Shown here: positions 16,632 through 26,623 of the stretch, piece after piece | Layout of the letters: each line of letters opens with the position of its first letter | How positions within the stretch are numbered: position 1 is the stretch's first letter | From: Microbulbifer celer | Lineage (GTDB): Bacteria; Pseudomonadota; Gammaproteobacteria; Pseudomonadales; Cellvibrionaceae | Direction: 5' to 3' | DNA: 64,000 nt | Assembly: GCF_020991125.1 (NCBI RefSeq) | Contig: NZ_CP087715.1 | Coordinates: forward strand, 1,949,501-2,013,500 | Program-made: the position numbers and the translations under genes | Notes under the pieces: generated by a model | What the model was told of the DNA's origin: nothing | The model's input: the letters and a program-made list of their open reading frames with translations, nothing else | Databases searched by the model: none

Positions 16632-17600
16632 ATGGCAACCACTCTCGACAGCAAGCAGTCCGCCGAGCTGCAGAAACTGATTCGTCAACTCCCTGGCGTT
16701 GCTGCGACCATGCACGCGCGCGCCGCAGAATTGCGCGAGGCGCTGGACAACCTGCAACAGAGCACCCGCACTTGGGATAGCTATCTTCTGGAGCCTGCCT
16801 TTGCGCACGAAGCTGCCCTGGCACTGGAACAATCCTTCGAGTCGCCTCACAGCCTGTCAGGTGCGCTCTTTGCGCTATTGGACTACGGTGAGGGAACTGC
16901 GGGCGTCGACGCACGGCAGACACTGCAAATCCCCGGCCTGCTGGCAGTGCCGGATAGCATTATTGAGCGCGCATCCGCGTTGAACATCGCAAAAGCGGCC
17001 TTTCAGGAACTGACCAGCGCGTTTAAAGCCTGCCTCGAGGACCGCCCTGCCCTGGAACGGGACAGTCAGCTACGCGACGCCCTGGCAGATGCCGGCTACC
17101 CACGCACCCACCTTCGTCAAAGCTACCGCCAGATCCTGCTCTGCAGAGAAAAGCCGGATGCCATCGCCCTGAGCTGGATTAAAGCGCGCAAGTCCATTCG
17201 CAAAGTGACGCCGGATTGGTGCGAAAAGAAATTGGTGCAACTGGACCCACTCGGCGAAGACACCGGCATCCAGTACCAGCGGCAGCTACTGGCGGGCCTG
17301 CACCAGAGCCAGCATCACCTGCTGCGCCAGATTCAAGTACAGAGCCGCCCGAACCTGCAGGTCGCGGAAATTTTTTATGGGGATAGGGATGGAAGTGGCG
17401 CGCAGGAAGATCACTACCGTCAGGTGGGCTACTCTGCCATGCCAGTGCTCGTCAACAGCGACAAGACTGGCCGCCTGCCGGAGTTTACCCGTGTAGAGCA
17501 CCAACCCTCTAGAAGCCGCAGAAGGCAGCGACGGGATCTGAAAATCACACCGGAACCGTTCCTGCCGGCACTCAGGGTGCATTTACACACTGGTAAATAA
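16632..17600 (+). CDS. tus: DNA replication terminus site-binding protein (Tus family)
   Basis: 322 residues (E. coli Tus 309). Hand alignment shows matching segments in order: VPDSIIERASALNIAKAAF with the Tus QVDNLSQAALVSHI region; RQSYRQILLCREKPDAIAL with LNAYRTLTVLHDPATLRF; MPVLVNSDKTGRLP with IALINRDNGAGVP; and PFLPALRVHLH with the PRLHLYV end. Known role: Tus binds Ter sites and blocks forks in one direction. A Ter site like TerB is expected at its own promoter for autoregulation; the 270 bases upstream have no clear match to the E. coli Ter core. Identity is moderate, so the Ter sequence may differ. Confidence 0.8.
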   Translation: MATTLDSKQSAELQKLIRQLPGVAATMHARAAELREALDNLQQSTRTWDSYLLEPAFAHEAALALEQSFESPHSLSGALFALLDYGEGTAGVDARQTLQIPGLLAVPDSIIERASALNIAKAAFQELTSAFKACLEDRPALERDSQLRDALADAGYPRTHLRQSYRQILLCREKPDAIALSWIKARKSIRKVTPDWCEKKLVQLDPLGEDTGIQYQRQLLAGLHQSQHHLLRQIQVQSRPNLQVAEIFYGDRDGSGAQEDHYRQVGYSAMPVLVNSDKTGRLPEFTRVEHQPSRSRRRQRRDLKITPEPFLPALRVHLHTGK

Positions 17601-17633
17601 TCTTTCGAAAGCGGCGTTTATCGCCAGCACCAT

Positions 17634-18095
17634 TCAGACTGACTGCAATCCTGGCGCCACAAAGCGCTGATAGTACGCTTGCGACAAAGCATAGAAATCT
17701 TCATCAATACGGCGGCGGACTTCGACCAGTGGGACACTGCTTGCTTCCGCAGTGGCAACGAGCCCGTACTCACTGAGATCGCGAATCTGGCTCGCACCGG
17801 CGCGCAACAGCTCAAATACCCAGCAGTACGGACTCTGATCTTCATTAAATCGAATCTGCTGATGTTTAAGCTGCGCCAGCAACAAATGCTGGTCTACAAT
17901 CTCGAGCTGACTTCGCACGGCATTTGCAAGATAACCGTCACGGCGCTCTGCGATAATACGCCGCTGTTCTTCTGTATACGCATTCCAGTCAATGACCTCG
18001 TGGGCAAAGCGTTTACATCCCCGACAGACATTGTCCCCGATACCCGTGGAGCAGACACCAATGCAGGGAGTGCGCACCTTCTTATAAATTGCCAT
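17634..18095 (-). CDS. DUF1289 domain protein
   Basis: 153 residues from the ATG at 18095 (MAIYKKVRTPCIGVC); another ATG at 18113 would add six residues. The N-terminal DUF1289 motif is clear: PCIGVCSTGIGDNVCRGCKR followed by the EVIDWNAYTEEQRR segment. Four Cys could bind a metal. The C-terminal half is helical and unrecognised. The protein is probably cytoplasmic and its function is unknown. It converges with the tus-like gene (33 bases between stops). Confidence 0.8.
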   Translation of the reverse strand: MAIYKKVRTPCIGVCSTGIGDNVCRGCKRFAHEVIDWNAYTEEQRRIIAERRDGYLANAVRSQLEIVDQHLLLAQLKHQQIRFNEDQSPYCWVFELLRAGASQIRDLSEYGLVATAEASSVPLVEVRRRIDEDFYALSQAYYQRFVAPGLQSV

Positions 18096-18366
18096 GCCGT
18101 GGGAACACCTCATGAAACGTCATCGACTTGCAACCTCCAGCTCGCCCGACGGCGACAACGGAAATCCGGTCGAAATTCAGTGTGAAATGAAGCCGCAGAG
18201 AATAGCATTTTTGAATGGGACAGACTCACATTCACAGAATCGATTTAGGGGCATCACACCCATCAAAAAATGCGATTAATTCTCACTTGCAGGCAGTCAA
18301 CGCTCAGCCCTTTATTCATTTCATGAATGACCAAAATTTGCGTAAGTTATTGATTTTTCAACGAAC

Positions 18367-18395
18367 TTAACAGGATTAAGCCTTTAATGTAGAAT
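18367..18395 (+). promoter_or_regulatory. Sigma-70-type promoter for acnB
   Basis: TTAACA (18367-18372) and TAGAAT (18390-18395) are separated by exactly 17 bases; each matches the consensus in five of six positions. It lies about 140 bases before the acnB start and is the best promoter match in the 438-base gap 18096-18533. Nothing else convincing is seen in that gap apart from a short TTCATGAA palindrome at 18320-18327. Confidence 0.6.
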
Positions 18396-18533
18396 TCGCC
18401 ACCCGCCTCCAGCGGCCATCGATGTAAAACGGGCCCCGGTGGAGAGATTTTCCAGCCTGCACCAGGCAAAAGATCACTCCCGGACGCTCCTGAAGCTGTT
18501 GGTTTTACCCCACACACAAAGAGGGAATTATCC

Positions 18534-21149
18534 GTGCTTGAAGCCTATCGCAAACACGTCGCCGAGCGCGCCGAACAAGATATCCCACCCAAGCCCCTGA
18601 ATGCCGAGCAGGTTGCCGGTCTGGTGGAACTGCTGAAAAACCCGCCCAAAGGTGAAGAGCAGGAAATACTCGACCTGATCACCAACCGCGTACCCCCGGG
18701 TGTGGATGAAGCGGCTTACGTTAAAGCCGGTTTCCTCACCGCCATCGTCAAGGGCGAAGCAGAATCCCCGCTGATCGACCGCGAACACGCCACCAAACTG
18801 CTGGGCAAAATGCTGGGCGGCTACAATATCGCCACCCTGGTAGAACTGTTGGACGACAAAGAACTGGCAGAACTCGCAGGCGAGCAGCTGAAAGGCACCC
18901 TGCTGATGTTTGACGCCTTCCACGACGTGGAAGAGAAAGCCAAAGCCGGCAACGAAGTCGCCAAGGACGTGATCCAGTCCTGGGCCGAAGGCGAATGGTT
19001 CACCAAGCGCGACAAAGTACCCGAGAGCATCAAGGTTGCGGTATTCAAGGTCACCGGCGAAACCAACACCGACGACCTGTCCCCGGCCCCGGATGCCTGG
19101 TCCCGCCCGGATATCCCACTGCACGCGCGCGCCATGTACAAAATGACCCGCGATGGCCTGGAGCCGGAAGAACACGGTGTCACCGGCCCGATGAAGCAGG
19201 TCGCTGAAGTGCAGGAAAAAGGTTACCCCGTTGCCTTCGTTGGCGACGTTGTGGGTACCGGTTCCTCCCGTAAATCCGCCACCAACTCCGTATTGTGGTT
19301 CTTCGGTGAAGAGCTGCCGGGCGTACCGAACAAGAAAGGCGGCGGCATCTGTATCGGTGGTAAAGTGGCCCCGATCTTCTACAACACCATGGAAGACGCC
19401 GGTGCACTGGTATTCGAAGCCCCGGTAGACGACCTGAACATGGGTGACATCATTGAGATCCGCCCCTATGAAGGCAAGATCCTGTCCGAAGACGGCAAGG
19501 TGATTTCCGAGTTTGAACTGAAATCCCAGGTACTCCTGGATGAAGTTCAGGCCGGTGGCCGTATCAATCTGATCGTTGGTCGCGGCCTCACCACCAAGGC
19601 CCGCGAATCTCTCGGCCTGCCAGCCTCCGACCTGTTCCGTCTGCCAGAGCAGCCGAACGACACCGGTAAGGGCTACACCCTGGCACAGAAGATGGTCGGT
19701 AAAGCCTGCGGCATGGACGGCGTCCGCCCGGGCACCTACTGCGAACCGAAGATGACAACCGTCGGTTCCCAGGACACCACCGGCCCGATGACCCGCGACG
19801 AGCTGAAAGACCTGGCGTGCCTCGGCTTCCAGGCCGACCTCACCATGCAATCCTTCTGTCACACCGCGGCTTACCCCAAGCCCGTGGACATCGACACCCA
19901 GCACACCCTGCCGGACTTCATCATGAACCGCGGCGGTGTTTCCCTGCGTCCGGGTGACGGCATCATCCACAGCTGGTTGAACCGCATGCTGCTGCCGGAC
20001 ACTGTCGGTACCGGTGGCGACTCCCACACCCGCTTCCCGATGGGCATCTCCTTCCCGGCCGGTTCCGGCCTGGTAGCGTTTGCTGCGGCCACCGGCGTGA
20101 TGCCGCTGGATATGCCGGAGTCCGTGCTGGTGCGCTTCAAGGGCGAAATGCAGCCGGGCATCACCCTGCGTGACCTGGTACATGCAATCCCCTATTACGC
20201 GATCCAGGAAGGTCTGCTGACGGTCGAGAAGAAAGGCAAGAAGAACATCTTCTCCGGCCGCATTCTCGAGATCGAAGGTCTGGATCATCTGACCGTAGAG
20301 CAGGCGTTTGAACTGTCCGACGCCTCCGCCGAACGTTCGGCTGCCGGCTGCACCATCAAGCTGCCGGAAGAGTCCATCGCCGAATACCTGCGCTCCAACA
20401 TCACCCTGTTGCGCTGGATGATCGCCGAAGGTTACGGTTCCCAACGCACCCTGGAGCGTCGCGCACGCGCCATGGAAGAGTGGCTGGAGAAACCGGAACT
20501 GATGAGCGCCGATGCCGACGCCGAGTACTCTGCGGTAATCGAAATCGACCTGGCGGAAATCAAAGAGCCGATCGTCTGCTGCCCGAACGATCCAGACGAC
20601 GCAAAGCTGCTGTCCGACGTCGCTGGCGACAAGGTAGACGAAGTCTTCATCGGCTCCTGCATGACCAACATCGGTCACTTCCGTGCCGCCGGTAAACTGC
20701 TGCAGCAGCACAAAGGTGGCATCTCCACCCGTATGTGGATCTCTCCGCCTACCAAGATGGACGAGCACCAGCTGATGGAAGAAGGCTACTACAACATCTA
20801 CGGCGCAGCCGGTGCCCGCACCGAAATGCCGGGATGCTCCCTGTGCATGGGTAACCAGGCACGAGTAGCCCCCAACAGCACCGTGCTGTCCACCTCCACC
20901 CGAAACTTCCCGAACCGCCTGGGTGACGGTGCCAACGTGTACCTGACGTCTGCGGAGCTGGCTTCTGTGGGCGCAATTCTGGGCAAACTGCCAACCCCGG
21001 CGGAGTACCAGAAGTACGCGGAAAACCTGAACTCCATGTCTGCGGAAATCTACCGCTACCTGAACTTCGACCAGATTGAAGACTTCCAGAAATCTGCCGA
21101 AGAAGGCAAGCGTATCGCCGCTACTGAGATTCAGGATGTTGCGGTTTAA
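18534..21149 (+). CDS. acnB: Aconitate hydratase B
   Basis: 871 residues (E. coli AcnB 865). The N-terminal HEAT-like AcnB domain begins [20 protein letters not shown], followed by the mobile domain with [14 protein letters not shown] and the aconitase core. The 4Fe-4S cysteines are seen in [12 protein letters not shown] and in [11 protein letters not shown]. It isomerises citrate to isocitrate in the TCA cycle; AcnB is also known to bind mRNA when it lacks its cluster. GTG start with GAGGGA eight bases upstream. The gene has its own promoter and terminator, so it is probably monocistronic. Confidence 0.98.
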   Translation: MLEAYRKHVAERAEQDIPPKPLNAEQVAGLVELLKNPPKGEEQEILDLITNRVPPGVDEAAYVKAGFLTAIVKGEAESPLIDREHATKLLGKMLGGYNIATLVELLDDKELAELAGEQLKGTLLMFDAFHDVEEKAKAGNEVAKDVIQSWAEGEWFTKRDKVPESIKVAVFKVTGETNTDDLSPAPDAWSRPDIPLHARAMYKMTRDGLEPEEHGVTGPMKQVAEVQEKGYPVAFVGDVVGTGSSRKSATNSVLWFFGEELPGVPNKKGGGICIGGKVAPIFYNTMEDAGALVFEAPVDDLNMGDIIEIRPYEGKILSEDGKVISEFELKSQVLLDEVQAGGRINLIVGRGLTTKARESLGLPASDLFRLPEQPNDTGKGYTLAQKMVGKACGMDGVRPGTYCEPKMTTVGSQDTTGPMTRDELKDLACLGFQADLTMQSFCHTAAYPKPVDIDTQHTLPDFIMNRGGVSLRPGDGIIHSWLNRMLLPDTVGTGGDSHTRFPMGISFPAGSGLVAFAAATGVMPLDMPESVLVRFKGEMQPGITLRDLVHAIPYYAIQEGLLTVEKKGKKNIFSGRILEIEGLDHLTVEQAFELSDASAERSAAGCTIKLPEESIAEYLRSNITLLRWMIAEGYGSQRTLERRARAMEEWLEKPELMSADADAEYSAVIEIDLAEIKEPIVCCPNDPDDAKLLSDVAGDKVDEVFIGSCMTNIGHFRAAGKLLQQHKGGISTRMWISPPTKMDEHQLMEEGYYNIYGAAGARTEMPGCSLCMGNQARVAPNSTVLSTSTRNFPNRLGDGANVYLTSAELASVGAILGKLPTPAEYQKYAENLNSMSAEIYRYLNFDQIEDFQKSAEEGKRIAATEIQDVAV

Positions 21150-21170
21150 GTAGCCGACTGACGCTCAGTA

Positions 21171-21203
21171 AAAAGCCCCGCTCTAACCGGCGGGGCTTTT
21201 TTG
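21171..21203 (+). terminator. Rho-independent terminator of acnB
   Basis: AAAAGCCCCG (21171-21180) pairs with CGGGGCTTTT (21191-21200), with a 10-base loop and T tract at 21197-21202. It starts 21 bases after the acnB stop. Confidence 0.9.
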
Positions 21204-21309
21204 TGCCTGAAAACCTTTCAAGCCCCTTTTCCACAAAACCGCAGGTACGGGACTCGTATACGGCTGAGGCAAACGGCTGCCTCCGTTCGCTGCAGTGGCG
21301 CTGGCTGTA

Positions 21310-22815
21310 TCAGCCGCCGGCAGCACACAGCTGGGCGATATAGCCTGCATGTGTGGGCAGGTCCGCCGCCAGCTGGTGATTGCGCTCCCGCCGGCGCGAC
21401 ATTTCCGCGCGCAACGCAGATTCCGGAATCCGGTCCACCAGGGGGTCGTAGCGGCGGGGATAGAGGCCGAGACCGAGAAACATGGTTCGCCAGCTCGGCT
21501 CCCGGTAGGATTCCTCCGCCTGCAAGGCGGTCTGCCCGCAGGCCTGGAATAGCTGAATTTTGTGCTGCAGTGCCTCCGGCAATTCCATATTGCGGCAGTA
21601 GCGCCACCACGCCGAATCTTCCCGGCGGTTGATGCAGTAATGCAGTATCAGAAAATCGCGGATACGCTCGAACTCCAGACGGCCGACGCGATTGTATTCG
21701 GCACTGATCGCCGGGTCGAAGTTTCTGTCCGGAAACATTTCAACCAACCGAGCCAACCCCGTTTGAATAAGCTGTATCCCGGTGGCCTCCAGCGGCTCGA
21801 GGAATCCCGCGGAAAGGCCGATGGCGATGCAGTTCTTCTCCCAGAAAATCTCGCGGATGCCCGTAGTGAATTTCAGTAGCCGAGGCTCTGCGGTCAGTGC
21901 GCCGTGCAGGTTGCTGCGCAGTGTCTTCTCGGCATTGTCGTCAGAGATAAAATCGCTGCAGTAGACGTAGCCGTTGCCGGTGCGCTGCTGTAGGGGAATC
22001 CGCCACTGCCAGCCGGCGTCGAGCGCGGTGGCCGTGGTACAGGCACCGAAACTGTCCTCCCGCTCACTGGGCGCCGCAATGGCCCTGTTGCACGGTAGCC
22101 AGCGGCTCCAGTCCTCAAACCCCACTCCCAACGCGTCGCCCAGCAGCAGGCTGCGGAATCCGGAACAATCGATAAACAGGTCCGCCTGCAGGCTCTCACC
22201 GCTGTCCAGCCTGAGAGACTGGATAAACCCGTTTTCCGCATCCAGCTCCACATCCACAACCCGCCCCTCGCGGCGGTGTACACCGCGGGCCTCGGCATAC
22301 TCGCGCAGGTATTGCGCATAGAGCGCCGCATCGAAATGGTAAGAGTAACTGTACGCCGGCAGCCCCGGCACCGCCGCAGTAGGCGGCGGCGCGAAGTGGC
22401 CCATGTCGGCCAGGACCTGGGAGAAGCTGTAGTCATCTATGGGTGTGTCGTCGCCCAGACTCCGCAGCTTCAGCCAGTGGTGATGGGGAGAAATACCCTC
22501 AATATATTCGCCGTAGTCACCGAATGCGTGGAAGAACCGGTTGCCCAGGTGCCCCCAGTCCCGAAATTCAATTCCCAGCTTGAAGCTGCCACCAGTGCGA
22601 CGAATGAAATCCCGCTCGTCGATGCCCAGCATGGCATTGAAATCGCGCATGATCGGTACGGAACCCTCCCCCACGCCTACAGTTCCCAACTGCTCCGATT
22701 CCACCAGCGTGATCTGGATATCGAGCCGGTGCAACAGGCGTGTCAACGCGGCGGCGGACATCCATCCGGCGCTGCCGCCACCGACAATCACAAGGCTGCG
22801 AATAGAATTTTGCAT
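21310..22815 (-). CDS. Flavin-dependent tryptophan halogenase family protein
   Basis: 501 residues, standard size. Hallmarks: FAD-binding GGGSAGWMSAAAL at residues 12-24; catalytic lysine K79 in GGSFKLGIEF, at the same number as PrnA K79; the halogenase WxWxIP motif WQWRIP at 269-274; and EPLEATGI near 340-347, the region of the catalytic Glu. All parts needed for FADH2-dependent halogenation seem intact. The real substrate is unknown; relatives linked to TonB receptors are common in marine and plant-associated bacteria and do not necessarily act on free tryptophan. No flavin reductase gene is seen nearby. It follows the TonB receptor gene but is separated from it by a strong terminator. Confidence 0.9.
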   Translation of the reverse strand: MQNSIRSLVIVGGGSAGWMSAAALTRLLHRLDIQITLVESEQLGTVGVGEGSVPIMRDFNAMLGIDERDFIRRTGGSFKLGIEFRDWGHLGNRFFHAFGDYGEYIEGISPHHHWLKLRSLGDDTPIDDYSFSQVLADMGHFAPPPTAAVPGLPAYSYSYHFDAALYAQYLREYAEARGVHRREGRVVDVELDAENGFIQSLRLDSGESLQADLFIDCSGFRSLLLGDALGVGFEDWSRWLPCNRAIAAPSEREDSFGACTTATALDAGWQWRIPLQQRTGNGYVYCSDFISDDNAEKTLRSNLHGALTAEPRLLKFTTGIREIFWEKNCIAIGLSAGFLEPLEATGIQLIQTGLARLVEMFPDRNFDPAISAEYNRVGRLEFERIRDFLILHYCINRREDSAWWRYCRNMELPEALQHKIQLFQACGQTALQAEESYREPSWRTMFLGLGLYPRRYDPLVDRIPESALRAEMSRRRERNHQLAADLPTHAGYIAQLCAAGG

Positions 22816-22845
22816 GGAATTCCCGACGTCTCACGAACTGGATAC

Positions 22846-22877
22846 AAAAAAATCCGGCCCATTACGGGCCGGAAAAA
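22846..22877 (-). terminator. Rho-independent terminator between the TonB receptor and the halogenase
   Basis: On the minus strand CCGGCCC (22872-22866) pairs with GGGCCGG (22860-22854), followed by seven T (22852-22846). It begins about 30 bases after the receptor stop and ends 31 bases before the halogenase ATG, leaving little room for a separate promoter. Halogenase expression may depend on read-through. Confidence 0.85.
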
Positions 22878-22906
22878 TGACGGATCAAAAAGAACCGGAC
22901 GAGAGA

Positions 22907-25882
22907 TTAAAAGCTGTAGCGCGTGACAAATGCGATACGGCGGTCGGTATCCGTCCAACTGTACTGGGCTGCCTGCGGGTGCTCTCCGTTCACTTCCAGT
23001 TCTGTGCGCGTATTCAGAAGGTTGGTGGCCTGCAGGCCGAACTTCAGGTTATCGGTCGCGTTGTAGAACAGCGAGGCATCTAACTGGCCGTAGTCATTGA
23101 ACCAAACCGGGCGGTTGAGAACGGCCGCAGAAGTCGTGAGCAGGTAGCGCTCGCGCCAGTTGTAAGCCAGGCGCGCGGAAACATCGTATTTCTCATACAT
23201 CAGCGCCAGGTTGTAGCTCTTCCTGGACATTCCCTCAATGGGCAGGCTGTCGTCGTTGGCCCCCTCTCCCTGGGCCTCGTCGAACGGGTTCAAGGCCGTG
23301 TTGATTCCGCCCTGGTTATCCACGAAGGTAAAGTTCGCCTGCATACCCAGACCGTCGAAAGGGCTTGGCAGCATATCGTAGAACTGCTGGTAGGCTAGCT
23401 CAAAGCCCGCCAGCTGGCCGCTCGCCGCATTGGTCTGGCGAGTGACATCGAACTCGAACGTCTGGTCGCCGTAGGTGTAGCTCTCCACGTTGGTGCGCAG
23501 GGCGACATAGTCCTGAATATCCTTGTAGAACGCAGCAAACGTCAGACTGCCGCTCTCTGTGAAGTACCACTCGACACTCGTGTCGAACTGATCGGCGGTC
23601 GTGGCCTTCAGGTCCGGCGCACCGGCCGTCGCTCGCCCCTGGGTACCGATCAGGTTGGGATTGAAGACGCTATCGTGGAAATCGAATGTGATATTGGTGT
23701 AGGGGCGCGTCTGGGCAAAGCCGGGGCGCACCATGCCGCGAGAGAGACCGAAGCGCAGTTGCACGTCATCCTGCAGCATGAAGCGCAGGTTCATACTCGG
23801 CAGAACATTTACATAGTCGTTGGTAAAGTCCTTGTATCCGCCCATTTCGGCCATATAAGCATCCACGAACGCCATGGCACCGGCGCATTCTTCCGTGAGC
23901 GCACCCGTTCCCTCTGCCACCTTGCAGGAGTCGCTGATTCCGCCGGCCACGGAGCGGCCAGAGGCCGTGGTCTTGGTTTCCACCACACGCAGCCCCAGGT
24001 TGCCATCAAAAGGCACACCGAAGATCTCGCCGTCGTCATCGCCGAAATGCACACTGGTGTACAGTGCCAGGGTCTGCTCATTCTGGCTGTTGATGCCGGC
24101 ACTGACGTTGTCACCATTCGGGTTCTCGTCATAACCCTGCGGCAGCATAAGCGGTGCCCAGCCCCAGAACTGGCCGTTGTTGGCCACCATGCTCTCGAAG
24201 TGTTCATAGGCTCCGGTATTGCTGCTGACCAGAGACTGGGTGGGGAGCCATCCCTGGGTAGGCACCGTGACATCACCGCGCATGAAGTCGTCAAAGGTGT
24301 AGAGTTCACTCTGGTCCGCCGCGGAGCTATGCAGGAAGGCGGTATTCTCCGGACTGTTGTTCAGCCAGTACTGGTTTGACAACAGCGACCAGTTCCAACC
24401 GGTCTGGCGGGTGATGGCATCCTTGTCCGTGGCGCGGGCGCCGAAGCGGAATCTCTTCAGGAAGCTGTTGTCATCGAACAGATACTCGGCATCCAGACGG
24501 CCGGCGAGAGACTCGGCCTCGCTGTTCTCAAGGTGATCCATAGCCGCTGCCCACCAATACTGGTCCTGCTGGCCGAGACGCTCCTGGTCCGATACCGCGA
24601 TGTGGGGGTTGTCGCCGCTCAGATCGAAATCCACATCCGGGAAATTCCCGTTTCCATCCGCCGCCAACTGGGTGTAGGCAGCCATCTGCTCCACCTTGCT
24701 ACGGGACTTCACATACTGGAGATCACCGCTCAAGGCCCAACCCGACACCGGGGAATACTCGAATCCCAGTGAGTAGTCGCCGACATCGCTTTCGCGCTTG
24801 CCGTAGCGGGTGTTGTAATTCATGGTCGCGCCGTGGAGGGTACCGCGTTGCAGGACGCCGTCAGCATCGTACTGGTAGTCGCCACTGTCCGGGGTCAGGT
24901 TGCCCCCCTCAGGCGCGAAGATCTCTACACCGCGATCCACGTCCTGCGGGTTGGCCTCCGCGTAGAACGCCTGGGCGGTAAACGTCAGGTCGTCGTCAGG
25001 GGCCCACTGGAAAACACCGTTATAGGAATTGCGATCCTGTTCCCAGTCGATGCGACGGACCCCAAGATTGGTAGGCAGGTAAACATCACTGCCATCGGAC
25101 CCGGCATGGGTTTCGTAGCGGCCGGACTGGATTGCGTCGGTGCGGTTGCCGATTTCCGCAACACTGGCGGAGAAGAGAAAGCCGACTTCGCCCTGCCCCA
25201 CGTCCCAGCGGTCGCTGTAGAGACCACTGCCGGAAGCAAAGCCCTCGCCATAAAGGTCGGCGTAATTGTAATCCGCGGAGAAGGCCAGCAGGCGCTCATT
25301 CTGCTCCAGGGGCAGGCGGGTGCGCAGATTGACGGTGCCACCCAAGCCACCCTCTACCTGATCTGCGGTGGGGTTTTTGTACACATCGACACCGGCGAGG
25401 AGGTCCGCGGAAACGTCCTCGAAGCCCAGGGTGCGGCCGTTGGCGGCGGAAAAGATGTCACGGCCATTCAGCTCGGTGCGCACCCACCCCAGGCCACGCA
25501 CGAAGACACCGCCGCCCTCGGCGGCGAGGCGCGCCGGGTCCCGGTTGGCATTGGTGCGCTGCAGCTGCACGCCAGGCACCCGCTGCAGGGCTTCGGATAC
25601 AGAACGATCCGGCAGCGCGCCGATATCCACAGCACTGATGGCATCCACCACCTGCTCGGCGTCTCGCTTGATTGCCTGTGCGGAAAGAATGCTGGCACGC
25701 TGGCCAGTGACCACGATTTCTTCCAGCGCCGCATCATATTCAGACACCGCTTCTTCGCCTTCTTGAGCGAACGAAGGGGTAGCGACTCCCACTGCCATCA
25801 GTGAAATTCCCGACGCCATCCGGATACATTGCGGAAGCTTCTTTCCGGCAAACACCCCAAAACCTTTATTGTTATCACTCAT
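22907..25882 (-). CDS. TonB-dependent receptor
   Basis: 991 residues from the ATG at 25882, with GGGAGA six bases upstream; 53 extra residues in a longer frame are non-homologous. A signal peptide ends near GVATPSFAQ. EEIVVTGQRASILSAQAIKR (TonB box and start of the plug) and ALPDRSVSEALQRVPGVQLQ follow, then a long beta-barrel region ending in YSF. The architecture is that of the large Xanthomonas/Caulobacter-type receptors (TIGR01782 style), many of which import carbohydrates or siderophores. Ligand unknown. The halogenase lies downstream and a membrane AraC regulator is divergent upstream. A relic of a second copy of its 5' end lies upstream at 26390-26895. Confidence 0.92.
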   Translation of the reverse strand: MSDNNKGFGVFAGKKLPQCIRMASGISLMAVGVATPSFAQEGEEAVSEYDAALEEIVVTGQRASILSAQAIKRDAEQVVDAISAVDIGALPDRSVSEALQRVPGVQLQRTNANRDPARLAAEGGGVFVRGLGWVRTELNGRDIFSAANGRTLGFEDVSADLLAGVDVYKNPTADQVEGGLGGTVNLRTRLPLEQNERLLAFSADYNYADLYGEGFASGSGLYSDRWDVGQGEVGFLFSASVAEIGNRTDAIQSGRYETHAGSDGSDVYLPTNLGVRRIDWEQDRNSYNGVFQWAPDDDLTFTAQAFYAEANPQDVDRGVEIFAPEGGNLTPDSGDYQYDADGVLQRGTLHGATMNYNTRYGKRESDVGDYSLGFEYSPVSGWALSGDLQYVKSRSKVEQMAAYTQLAADGNGNFPDVDFDLSGDNPHIAVSDQERLGQQDQYWWAAAMDHLENSEAESLAGRLDAEYLFDDNSFLKRFRFGARATDKDAITRQTGWNWSLLSNQYWLNNSPENTAFLHSSAADQSELYTFDDFMRGDVTVPTQGWLPTQSLVSSNTGAYEHFESMVANNGQFWGWAPLMLPQGYDENPNGDNVSAGINSQNEQTLALYTSVHFGDDDGEIFGVPFDGNLGLRVVETKTTASGRSVAGGISDSCKVAEGTGALTEECAGAMAFVDAYMAEMGGYKDFTNDYVNVLPSMNLRFMLQDDVQLRFGLSRGMVRPGFAQTRPYTNITFDFHDSVFNPNLIGTQGRATAGAPDLKATTADQFDTSVEWYFTESGSLTFAAFYKDIQDYVALRTNVESYTYGDQTFEFDVTRQTNAASGQLAGFELAYQQFYDMLPSPFDGLGMQANFTFVDNQGGINTALNPFDEAQGEGANDDSLPIEGMSRKSYNLALMYEKYDVSARLAYNWRERYLLTTSAAVLNRPVWFNDYGQLDASLFYNATDNLKFGLQATNLLNTRTELEVNGEHPQAAQYSWTDTDRRIAFVTRYSF

Positions 25883-26155
25883 TGTCTTTCTCCCATCACG
25901 GGTTATTGTTGCTTTCCTCGCAGGGGCCACCTGGCCACGCGCTCCGCAACTTTGCTCCCGCAGCAGCCGGAGAGTCGCCTCACTTCCCCCGGGATGTGGA
26001 ACTTGGGCGAATCCGGGGGGCTCACTTCCCGCGCTGCGCAAAGTGGGCCCTACATTCAGGGTTTGCCACCCTGCCCCAATGCGGGAAAAAGCACTCAGTC
26101 ACAGCGTTCTCCGGATTGTCTTTGACCGGTGCATCATCCCTTATCCATACCCTGC
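25845..26155 (-). repeat. Upstream-region repeat, copy A (intact receptor)
   Basis: Covers the first codons of the TonB receptor and about 270 bases upstream. By eye it matches 26585-26895 in the same orientation, offset about 740 bases, with many shared words such as CGGGTTATTGTTG, GGCGAATCCGG and TTTGACCGG. It makes up much of the gene-free stretch 25883-26389, which otherwise shows only a small hairpin at 26349-26368 (arms GCGGGCAC and GTGCCCGC, no T tract). Confidence 0.75.
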
Positions 26156-26389
26156 GACACACCGGGCATCATGACGCTATGACACCTGTCACTCCGAACA
26201 TCTGGCTGCGTTCAGCTGTAAGCACAAACGATTTCTCCGATGTTCGGAGTTGTCAATACAATGGGTTTTCTGAAAGGGAGATCTGCCATCCAGATATTTC
26301 GAAAGTAAAAGGCAGGTGCCGAGAAACTTCACGGGTAGGCACTGTCGGGCGGGCACCTCTGTGCCCGCTAACACTCAGCTAAAATGGCT

Positions 26390-26623
26390 TTAACGGGGCT
26401 GATACTCGATACAGTCGTAATAGTCCCAGGCTGTATTCCCCTTGTACTGACCGGGGAAATGCAGGCCCTAAGCGGAGCTGTACCCCCAACTGAAATTATC
26501 TTTGAGGTAGCCGCCCTGCGCCGAGGCGCCCGCGCTAAAAAACAATGCGAGCTGCAGTGATTTTTTGCCTACCAGCAATATATTGCCGGCAAACGCTCTA
26601 ACACCTTTATTTTTATCATTCAT
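26390..26623 (-). pseudogene. Remnant of a secreted protein behind a TonB-receptor-like signal peptide
   Basis: From the ATG at 26623 one frame reads 51 codons to a TAG at 26468-26470, then 25 more codons to TAA at 26390-26392. The start MNDKNKGVRAFAGN resembles the start of the intact receptor (MSDNNKGFGVFAGK), and a signal peptide ends near GASAQ. The second part, beginning GGYLKDNFSWGYSSA and after the stop GLHFPGQYKGNTAWDYYDC, is not like the C-terminus of a TonB receptor. It could be the end of a secreted enzyme or binding protein; I do not recognise it. The likeliest history is a duplication followed by an internal deletion or fusion and an amber mutation. Confidence 0.6.

Noticed and set aside
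18528-20768. 746-codon open frame opposite acnB
   Set aside because: AcnB is certain on the plus strand; the antisense frame is a product of codon bias (few stops in the mirror frame).
26349-26368. Terminator at the hairpin with GCGGGCAC/GTGCCCGC arms
   Set aside because: No T tract follows on either strand, so it is noted only as a hairpin.
26390-26623. Amber codon at 26468-26470 read through as an amino acid
   Set aside because: No sign of pyrrolysine machinery or conserved read-through context; the neighbouring duplication makes a decayed gene the simpler explanation.
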